A stretch of DNA of 7,874 nucleotides from an uncultured Neomegalonema sp. (GTDB taxonomy: Bacteria; Pseudomonadota; Alphaproteobacteria; Rhodobacterales; Rhodobacteraceae), in assembly GCA_937958345.1 (NCBI GenBank), contig CALGNW010000048.1:1-7874 (forward strand), written 5' to 3'. Below, one piece after another: positions 1-4,951 of this stretch. Position 1 is the stretch's first letter. The number at the start of each line of letters is the position of its first letter. The notes under the pieces were generated by a model. The model saw only the letters and a program-made list of their open reading frames with translations, made no database searches and had not been told where the DNA came from. The translations under genes were made by a program, and so were the position numbers.

Positions 1-138
1 CATGGCGAAGAATTACTCGGTAAGATTGAAGATATGGAGGGAGCCCGCCTCCCCGGAGCCCGCCGCCACGCCAACCGCGCCAAGGGCGGCCCCGCCGAAG
101 TCTCCGACAAAATCCTGGAGGCAATCGCGGCCCTCTAA
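1..138 (+). CDS. C-terminal end of an unidentified protein (5' end outside window)
   Basis: The frame beginning at base 1 is open from the window edge to a TAA at 136-138. It encodes 45 residues that read like a real protein end: it starts HGEELLGKIEDMEG, continues with an Arg/Ala-rich LPGARRHANRAKGG stretch, and ends in an amphipathic helix, EVSDKILEAIAAL. Third codon positions are mostly G or C, as in the neighbouring genes, which supports this frame over the overlapping frame that has an ATG at base 2. I do not recognise the family. The RLPG-x-RR-x-ANRA pattern faintly recalls the C-termini of malate/L-lactate dehydrogenase-like (Ldh2) oxidoreductases, but this is a weak impression. The gene points the same way as the kinase gene downstream but is separated from it by 246 bases, so it is probably a different transcription unit. 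Confidence 0.6.
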   Translation, partial: HGEELLGKIEDMEGARLPGARRHANRAKGGPAEVSDKILEAIAAL

Positions 139-180
139 TCGGTCCGACAAAACAACGTCACCACATTGTGCTCATTTTTC

Positions 181-252
181 CGCCGTTGTTCTGTTGCAAA
201 TGAAATTCAGTGATTTCCGGGGCGCGGGAAGCTTTGATAACGCCGTTGTACT
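181..252. repeat. Pair of 12-base direct repeats, period 60
   Basis: CGCCGTTGTTCT at 181-192 recurs as CGCCGTTGTACT at 241-252, with one mismatch and starts exactly 60 bases apart. The flanking bases do not match, so the repeat is local and not part of a longer duplication. Its place in a non-coding region ahead of a polysaccharide gene would fit a repeated transcription-factor site, but that is inference. Confidence 0.45.
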
Positions 253-335
253 TTCGGTGTTAAGCATTTAACTGGGACCCGATTGGCTGCGGCAGGATCG
301 ACAAGCAATGCTTACGCTTTGAACGATACGCGCGT

Positions 336-347
336 TTGATATATCAA
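336..347. promoter_or_regulatory. Perfect 12-bp palindrome, candidate operator
   Basis: TTGATATATCAA is identical to its reverse complement and lies 37 bases upstream of the kinase ATG. It overlaps a TATATC that could act as a -10 element. A dimeric regulator bound here could therefore repress or tune the kinase gene. The palindrome itself is certain; the operator role is a guess from its position. Confidence 0.4.
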
Positions 348-384
348 TGACTATTCTAATCTTCTGAACGGGACAGTAGAACAC

Positions 385-2388
385 ATGAGCAATTCTGCCC
401 AAGAGTGGACACAGGCAAACGTCCACGCATTGCCGACGTCGTACCAAAAGGCCGACGACGCGGAGGTCGATCTCAGTGAGTTATTGCAGATCATTCTGCG
501 CCGAAAATGGCTGATTATCGCATCAGTTCTGCTGGCGACACTGCTTGGATTTCTCTTCGTTCAGCAGGCAACACGCCTTTATTCGGCTGAAGCAAAGCTA
601 ATTCTCGAATCCGAAAGCCAGAACGCCACGGGTCTGGACAGCTTCGCATCCAGCATCTCGGACGAAGACGCCGAGATGAACTCGCAGATCGAAGTCATCA
701 AGTCCCGGCGTTTGATCGGCAAGGTTGTCGATCAGCTCGCTCTCTACGATGATCCTGAATTCGTTCTCGGCATCGGCGACCCGTCGTTCCGTACAAAGGC
801 AACCGACTGGGTTAAGTCCTCCATTGGCATGGAGGTCGCAAGACCAGAAATGTCGCTTCCAATGCGAAAACAGGTGGCGGTTGACAGCCTGACGGCACGC
901 GTCAATGCGCGCGTTTTGCCGAAAACGTATGTTTTTCTAATTTCGCTCGAAACCCAAGACGCGGCAAAGTCGGTCGAAATCGTTAATGCACTCTCCGACG
1001 CCTTCGTGAACGATCAGGTCATTTCCAAACAAGAATCGACGGACGGGGCAATCGTCTGGCTCGGTGACAAAGTCGAAGTTCTCGGAAAAGAGCTGGGACA
1101 AGCCGAGGCGAAAGCCGCGAGTTTCCGCAGTCAGACCGAACGCGCCGTCACCGAAGAAGACCTTGCCCAATCAAACCTCAATCTGAAGAATGCAAGGGGC
1201 CGCTTGGACAGCTTTACGTCCAACCTGCAGAGCATCACCGGATCAAGCGTACCGACGACCGACCGTGACGTTACGCGCATGAATCAACTGATGCGCGATA
1301 TCTCCGAACTTGAAGCCATCGCCAACAAACAAACCGAAGACCTGCTGATCATCCGCCAGCTCGACCGCGAAGCAATCGCGGCAGGCAAGATTTACGAGCA
1401 CTTTGCCCAGCGCCTGAACGAAGTCGAAGTTCAAAAAGGTCTGCAGGAATCCGATGTCCGCGTCCTGTCCGCCGCCGTTCCACGGACGACGCCGACAAAA
1501 CCCAAAAAGTCTTTGACCATCGCAATTTTCAGCATCCTCGGCCTGCTAGCAGGCTTGGGCTATGTGATTATGTCGAAGTTCATGGATCGGTCTTTCCACG
1601 ATCCGGCCGAACTTCAGCGCGCCTTCGGATTGCCCGTCATCGGGACAGTCGCCCGCGCCCCGATGACCAGCCGCCGCGCCTTGCTCAACTATGTCGTTAA
1701 GCGTCCGTCATCAGCGATTATGGAATCCATCCGTGATCTGCGGACATCAATTCTGTCGTCGCAGCCGGGCGATAACAACACCTCAGAGCGTGAAGGCAAA
1801 GTTGTCGTCTTTACATCCTCGATTCCTGCTGAGGGTAAGACCACCAGTTCCGTTCTCCTCGCAATCAACTCTGGTGCACTCGAAAAGCGGGTATTGCTGG
1901 TAGAATGCGATCTTCGCCGCTCGACTTTCAAAACGTATTTCGGATCTGAGACGGAACTCGGCCTGCTCGATGCGCTCAAAAAAGACGATAGCTGGTCAAA
2001 CGCTATCTGGCGCAACGAGAAAATGAACATCGACGTCATCTATGGCGGCGTGTCGAAGGGCCGTAACGCGGCAGATATCTTTGCTTCATCAGAATTCTCG
2101 ACCTTCATTGACCGGGTCAAATCCCGGTACGATCTGATCGTTCTCGATGCACCGCCCGTTCTGCCCGTGCCGGATGCCCGTCTGATTGCAAAGCTCAGCG
2201 ACAAGATCGTCTATGTCGTCAGCTCGGGATCGACGCCTTCAAGTACGATTGCCGCCGGTTTGCGCATGTTCGAAACGATGAACCTGAAGATCGACGGGTT
2301 TGCACTGACGCAGATTAAGAAGAACAAAAACTACGGTTACGGTGGTTACGGTCGTTACGGGTACGGCTCGGAATACTACAAGAACTAA
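385..2388 (+). CDS. Wzc/GumC/ExoP-type polysaccharide co-polymerase with tyrosine autokinase (BY-kinase)
   Basis: This inner-membrane protein controls polymerisation and export of exopolysaccharide or capsule. The family autophosphorylates a C-terminal tyrosine cluster and cycles between phosphorylated and unphosphorylated oligomers. The 667 residues run in the usual order: short cytoplasmic N-terminus, first membrane helix about 42-60, Wzz-type periplasmic domain with coiled-coil stretches (roughly 220-370), a Pro-rich PRTTPTKPKK motif, second helix about 377-396, and a cytoplasmic P-loop kinase domain. Walker A is SSIPAEGKTT (478-487, Lys485). Walker A' reads VLLVECDLRR (503-512, Asp509), with Glu507 where the family usually has Asp. 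Walker B is DLIVLDAPP (583-591, Asp588). The C-terminus carries seven tyrosines (650, 652, 655, 658, 660, 664, 665) in a Gly-Tyr tail encoded by a small repeated DNA motif. Length is slightly below the usual 700-750. The ATG at 385 has a modest GGGACA upstream. Partner glycosyltransferases, Wza-like exporter and phosphatase are not in the window. Confidence 0.93.
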   Translation: MSNSAQEWTQANVHALPTSYQKADDAEVDLSELLQIILRRKWLIIASVLLATLLGFLFVQQATRLYSAEAKLILESESQNATGLDSFASSISDEDAEMNSQIEVIKSRRLIGKVVDQLALYDDPEFVLGIGDPSFRTKATDWVKSSIGMEVARPEMSLPMRKQVAVDSLTARVNARVLPKTYVFLISLETQDAAKSVEIVNALSDAFVNDQVISKQESTDGAIVWLGDKVEVLGKELGQAEAKAASFRSQTERAVTEEDLAQSNLNLKNARGRLDSFTSNLQSITGSSVPTTDRDVTRMNQLMRDISELEAIANKQTEDLLIIRQLDREAIAAGKIYEHFAQRLNEVEVQKGLQESDVRVLSAAVPRTTPTKPKKSLTIAIFSILGLLAGLGYVIMSKFMDRSFHDPAELQRAFGLPVIGTVARAPMTSRRALLNYVVKRPSSAIMESIRDLRTSILSSQPGDNNTSEREGKVVVFTSSIPAEGKTTSSVLLAINSGALEKRVLLVECDLRRSTFKTYFGSETELGLLDALKKDDSWSNAIWRNEKMNIDVIYGGVSKGRNAADIFASSEFSTFIDRVKSRYDLIVLDAPPVLPVPDARLIAKLSDKIVYVVSSGSTPSSTIAAGLRMFETMNLKIDGFALTQIKKNKNYGYGGYGRYGYGSEYYKN

Positions 2389-2411
2389 CCGTTCCAGACG
2401 TTTGTGGGGTC

Positions 2412-2467
2412 AGCTGCCGCCGTAGTTTTGGCGGCGGCTCGTACCAAACGCGCCCCCCCTGCGGGGC
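2412..2467 (+). terminator. Two tandem GC-rich hairpins after the kinase gene, possible terminator
   Basis: The first hairpin pairs 2412-2421 with 2430-2439: ten base pairs including one G-U, with loop GTAGTTTT. The second pairs GCCCC at 2452-2456 with GGGGC at 2463-2467 around a six-base loop. Both start within 65 bases of the kinase stop codon. Neither is followed by a proper T tract (only CTTCACTT after the second), so a textbook intrinsic terminator is not shown. They could still slow RNA polymerase or protect the 3' end. The rest of the 2389-2584 gap holds no gene I can support. Confidence 0.4.
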
Positions 2468-2584
2468 TTCACTTCCCATTAACCCTGCGGCTCCTTATAT
2501 CAGGGTTTCGCCGCGCCGGTTTCACAGGCATACTTGCGCGACGGGCTGTTTGCCTTGTGTCCCCTGTGCCCAGAGTTGTGGTCA

Positions 2585-3208
2585 ATGGCTGAAGATTTTA
2601 ACTGTCCGAACTGCGGCGGCCAGCTTTCGCGGAAAATGGCGCATTCGAAGATGGTTGCCTGCCCGTATTGCGAGTCGACCGTGCTGCTCGAGGACGACGT
2701 GCTCAAGCTCGCCGGTCGCGGCGGCGTGATGGCGGACGAACCGTCGCTGTTCGTGCTGGGCCGGTCGGTCGAATACGACGGCGAGACCTATATGCCCATA
2801 GGACAGGCCCGCTTTTCTTACGCCAACGGCTGGTGGGACGAATTCTGGGCGCTCGACGGCAAGGGCGAGGGCGTCTGGATCAGCGTGGACGAGGGCGATA
2901 TCGCGATTGAAGAAAACCACGAAACCGACCTTCAAATTGACGAACGCAAACTAAAGGTCGGTGCGCGCATCAGTTTCGAGGACGAGCTTTTCCGCGTGAC
3001 CGAGGCCGACCGCGGAAAGTGCGAGGCATTGCGCGGCGAATTTCCCGAGGCGATGAGCGTTGGCGATACCTATACCTACTACCACCTGTCCGGCCCGCGT
3101 GGCCGCCTGATCACCCTCGAATTCGAAGACGGCGAGATGTATGTGACCGAGGGTAAGTGGATCGACCCCTACGAAATCCGCCAGCAGGCGGTTGAGGCAA
3201 ACGCATGA
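2585..3208 (+). CDS. Zinc-ribbon DUF4178 protein (soluble)
   Basis: This is a 207-residue cytoplasmic protein of unknown biochemical function. It opens with a zinc ribbon (Cys7, Cys10, Cys26, Cys29; spacing CxxC-x15-CxxC). A DUF4178-like all-beta domain follows at about 54-200, with the typical run of aromatic residues: LGRSVEYDGETY, then GWWDEFWAL, then GVWISVDEGDI. There is no signal peptide or membrane helix. I prefer the ATG at 2585 over an in-frame TTG at 2534, because it places the zinc ribbon right at the N-terminus, as in the next gene. The ribosome binding site is weak (AGAG at 2572-2575). It is the first gene of a five-gene run; its stop overlaps the next start as ATGA. DUF4178 genes are known to sit beside DUF350 and spermidine-synthase-like genes, as here. 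Family assignment is from pattern recognition; function is unknown. Confidence 0.78.
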   Translation: MAEDFNCPNCGGQLSRKMAHSKMVACPYCESTVLLEDDVLKLAGRGGVMADEPSLFVLGRSVEYDGETYMPIGQARFSYANGWWDEFWALDGKGEGVWISVDEGDIAIEENHETDLQIDERKLKVGARISFEDELFRVTEADRGKCEALRGEFPEAMSVGDTYTYYHLSGPRGRLITLEFEDGEMYVTEGKWIDPYEIRQQAVEANA

Positions 3209-4485
3209 GCGAAAAGCTCACCGCCCTGAATTGCACCTCTTGCGGATCGCCGCTGCCTGCGCTTGCCGGTCATCGTGCCAAGGCGATGGTGTGCAATTAT
3301 TGCGGCGCGGTCATGGACCGCCATGACGGGTACAAAGTTCTCGCTCAATACCGCGACATGCCGCGTCCCGATGGCCCGTTCAAGCTGGGTGATGCGGGAC
3401 AGGTGCTGGGCGTTCACCAGACGGTCGTCGGCATCGTCGGTGTGCAATCGCGCATCGAAGGCGCGATGTATTACTGGACAAACTATCAGCTTTATTCGCC
3501 CACCCACGGCTATTCGTGGATGACGTGGAATGACGGTCACCTGACCCATTCGCGCAAAGTGCGCGACGGAACCGACCACACCCAGTCATCGTTCTTTCCG
3601 CGCGGCGAATTTCCGGCGATGGGCCGCAGCTTTAAGATGTTCGAATCCTACGACGCGGTGATTCACTATATCGAGGGCGAGCTGACATGGATTCCCAAAC
3701 CCGGTGACCGTGTAAAAGTCATCGACGGTATCGCCCCCCCGCACGGTTTCTCGCTGGCGATGACCGATGACGAAATCGAAACCGAGCTGCAAACCTATCT
3801 CAACCGGACCGAGGTGTTAGAGGCGTTCGGCTATGCCGACGATCTGCCCCGGCCCGGCGGTGTTCACGCGATCCAGCCGTTTGAACCCGGCGCGCTTCAC
3901 ACTGCGGCGGCGGGCGCGGCTAAATATTTCCTGCCGGTTGCCGCGATCGGTGCGCTGGCACTGTTGACGCTCGGCGGCGGTTCGACCGTGGCGCAGGCGA
4001 CGCTGCCGGACACGGCGACGGGCGGCGCGCTGTCCTTCGCCGCGCCCAGCACGTCGCGCCTGATGTCTATCGAAATGCGCGCCCCGCTGCGGAACCAATG
4101 GTCATGGTACGACATGACGCTGGTCCATGACGAAAGCGGCGAAGAGGTCGAATTCGGCAGCGGCCTGCAATATTATTCCGGCTTCGAAGGCGGCGAAAGC
4201 TGGTCCGAGGGATCACAAACCGCGACCCTGCGGTTCAAACCGCCAAAGACAGGCCAGTACACGTTGCGGATTGCAAATGCACCGTTGGACAAGGGCATAT
4301 CCCGAACCGACCGCGCCCAGTTCGCATCCAACGCACCGCTGTCGGTGCGCGTTAAACAGAATGTTTTCGTCTCGCGCTATTTCTGGATTCTTGCGGCGGT
4401 TCTCGGCGTGATCTACGGCTCGTTAAAGCTGCGCAGTTGGATGTTTGAAAGCGCCCGTTGGGGCGGAGGAGAAGACGATGACTAG
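3205..4485 (+). CDS. Zinc-ribbon DUF4178 protein with membrane-anchored extracytoplasmic domain
   Basis: This 426-residue protein is a longer paralogue of its upstream neighbour. Domains in order: zinc ribbon (Cys10, Cys13, Cys30, Cys33), DUF4178-like domain (about 58-200, with MYYWTNYQLYSPTHGYSWMTW), a Pro-rich linker, membrane helix about 241-257, a roughly 130-residue segment rich in beta-type sequence (SATLRF-like strands and a TGQYTLRI motif), a second helix about 393-409, and a short acidic tail (GGGEDDD). By the two-helix logic both ends are cytoplasmic and residues 258-390 face the periplasm. The ATG at 3205 overlaps the previous stop by four bases and has GAGG at 3194-3197, seven bases upstream, so translational coupling is likely. 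The 3' end overlaps the next small gene by eight bases. Role unknown. Its shape suggests a cytoplasm-to-periplasm sensor or scaffold for the membrane enzyme two genes downstream, but that is inference. Confidence 0.75.
   Translation: MSEKLTALNCTSCGSPLPALAGHRAKAMVCNYCGAVMDRHDGYKVLAQYRDMPRPDGPFKLGDAGQVLGVHQTVVGIVGVQSRIEGAMYYWTNYQLYSPTHGYSWMTWNDGHLTHSRKVRDGTDHTQSSFFPRGEFPAMGRSFKMFESYDAVIHYIEGELTWIPKPGDRVKVIDGIAPPHGFSLAMTDDEIETELQTYLNRTEVLEAFGYADDLPRPGGVHAIQPFEPGALHTAAAGAAKYFLPVAAIGALALLTLGGGSTVAQATLPDTATGGALSFAAPSTSRLMSIEMRAPLRNQWSWYDMTLVHDESGEEVEFGSGLQYYSGFEGGESWSEGSQTATLRFKPPKTGQYTLRIANAPLDKGISRTDRAQFASNAPLSVRVKQNVFVSRYFWILAAVLGVIYGSLKLRSWMFESARWGGGEDDD
4465..4470 (+). promoter_or_regulatory. 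Strong ribosome binding site for the 52-aa gene
   Basis: GGAGGA lies seven bases before the ATG at 4478, a near-ideal Shine-Dalgarno sequence and the best in the window. It sits inside the end of the preceding gene, where it encodes part of the GGGEDDD tail. It is the main reason for calling the small gene that follows and for choosing its start. Confidence 0.75.
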
Positions 4486-4636
4486 AGTCATGCTTGTCGT
4501 ATTTTCGCTTGCGACCGGCGGCGCAACCTATGCCACGGTAACGGGTGCCGGCGCGGAAAGCGCAGAAATTTCGAATTCGATCCGCTCGGGCAGTGCCGGA
4601 CGGGGCGGTGTCGGCTATATAGGCCGGATTAAGTAA
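4478..4636 (+). CDS. 52-aa putative exported or membrane peptide
   Basis: The ATG at 4478 overlaps the upstream gene's stop by eight bases and has a strong GGAGGA site. The stop is TAA at 4634-4636, 34 bases before the next ATG. The N-terminus (MTRVMLVVFSLATGGATYA) has one positive charge followed by a hydrophobic core, like a signal peptide or a single membrane helix. The remaining residues are Ser/Gly-rich, with a basic end (RSGSAGRGGVGYIGRIK), and contain no cysteine or known domain. I do not recognise the family. Its firm place between DUF4178 and DUF350 genes, and its translation signals, suggest a real small subunit of the same system. It may be a periplasmic peptide or substrate that the neighbouring membrane proteins handle; this last point is speculative. 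Confidence 0.65.
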   Translation: MTRVMLVVFSLATGGATYATVTGAGAESAEISNSIRSGSAGRGGVGYIGRIK

Positions 4637-4670
4637 CGCCGGCGCTCGGCATTTACACGGAGAGTTACGC

Positions 4671-4895
4671 ATGGACTTGTTTTCTCAGATACAGCTCGCC
4701 GGTGTTATCGGCACGATCTTCTACGCCTTTCTCGGGCTGTTCCTGATGGTCAGTTGTTATGTCATCATCGACAAACTGACGCCGTTTTCGCTGCACGAGG
4801 AATTGTCGGACAAGGCAAACGTCGCCATCGCCATCGTGATGGGATCGGTGATGATCTCGCTCGCCATCCTGATTGCGAACGTGATCCGAAGTTAA
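4671..4895 (+). CDS. DUF350 small membrane protein
   Basis: This 74-residue inner-membrane protein has two helices (about 10-31 and 49-71) separated by a short polar loop carrying DKLTPFSLHEEL. The second helix is preceded by the family-typical N-x-AIAIVMGSVMISLAI pattern. DUF350 proteins such as E. coli YjfL carry two such units in about 130 residues; here there is a single unit, so the protein probably works as an oligomer. The ATG at 4671 has GGAGAG at 4659-4664, six bases upstream. It follows the 52-aa gene by 34 bases and precedes the aminopropyltransferase by 52 bases. Biochemical function is unknown. DUF350 genes recur beside PspA-family, amidoligase (YjfC/GspS-like) and polyamine-synthase-like genes, which fits the present context. 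Confidence 0.82.
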   Translation: MDLFSQIQLAGVIGTIFYAFLGLFLMVSCYVIIDKLTPFSLHEELSDKANVAIAIVMGSVMISLAILIANVIRS

Positions 4896-4911
4896 ACATT
4901 CGCGTTTTTTT
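4875..4911 (+). terminator. Weak hairpin plus T7 tract between DUF350 and aminopropyltransferase genes
   Basis: GCGAA at 4875-4879 can pair with TTCGC at 4899-4903 (five pairs plus a possible U-G at 4874/4904). The stem is followed at once by seven T residues (4905-4911). An alternative, mutually exclusive stem pairs CGAA at 4887-4890 with TTCG at 4899-4902. The stems are short and the larger loop is 19 bases, so strong termination is unlikely. It may act as a partial terminator or attenuator that lowers expression of the last gene relative to DUF350. Confidence 0.28.
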
Positions 4912-4918
4912 AGGCCCG

Positions 4919-4951
4919 ATGTACGGACCGGATAAGACAGTCTCATCGTGA
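4919..4951 (+). other. 10-codon mini reading frame overlapping the aminopropyltransferase start
   Basis: ATG at 4919 opens a frame encoding MYGPDKTVSS and ends in TGA at 4949-4951, which overlaps the GTG start at 4948 as GTGA. The downstream gene lacks a good Shine-Dalgarno sequence of its own (best is GGATAAG at 4930-4936, 11 bases away), so re-initiation after this mini frame is possible. The mini frame has only a poor AGG upstream. It could be chance. Confidence 0.25.

Larger units (their letters stand above)
139..384 (+). promoter_or_regulatory. Intergenic region upstream of the polysaccharide kinase gene
   Basis: This 246-base gap is visibly more AT-rich than its flanks and holds no convincing gene. 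It contains a 12-base direct repeat (181-192 and 241-252, one mismatch), an inverted repeat GTTAA-N4-TTAAC (259-272), a perfect palindrome at 336-347, and an AACAACG/CGTTGTT inverted pair (151-157 and 184-190). Two weak sigma-70-like pairings are possible: TTGATA at 234-239 with TGTTAA at 258-263 (18-base spacer), and TTGAAC at 319-324 with TATATC at 340-345 (15-base spacer). Neither is good enough to call a start site. A GGGACA at 370-375, nine bases before the ATG at 385, is a plausible ribosome binding site. The promoter of the kinase gene most likely lies here. No clear terminator for the upstream gene is seen. Confidence 0.5.

Noticed and set aside
159..179. CACATTGTG followed by a short T run as terminator of the first gene
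   Set aside because: The stem is only three base pairs and the T tract is separated from it, so it does not meet the standard for an intrinsic terminator.
2..271. 89-codon plus-strand frame starting at an ATG at base 2
   Set aside because: It overlaps the better frame at 1-138, has Pro/Ser-rich shadow-like composition, and runs into AT-rich intergenic sequence with no recognisable domain.
2534..2584. Upstream TTG start adding 17 residues to the first DUF4178 protein
   Set aside because: The added residues (LRDGLFALCPLCPELWS) precede a zinc ribbon that normally lies at the N-terminus. The ATG at 2585 matches the layout of the paralogous next gene, although the extra CPLC is a curious coincidence.
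3169..3579. 136-codon minus-strand frame across the DUF4178 junction
   Set aside because: It is antisense to two well-supported coding regions and has no recognisable domain.
4445..4477. Upstream in-frame start for the 52-aa gene
   Set aside because: It lacks a ribosome site as good as GGAGGA before 4478 and would put charged residues before the hydrophobic signal-like segment.
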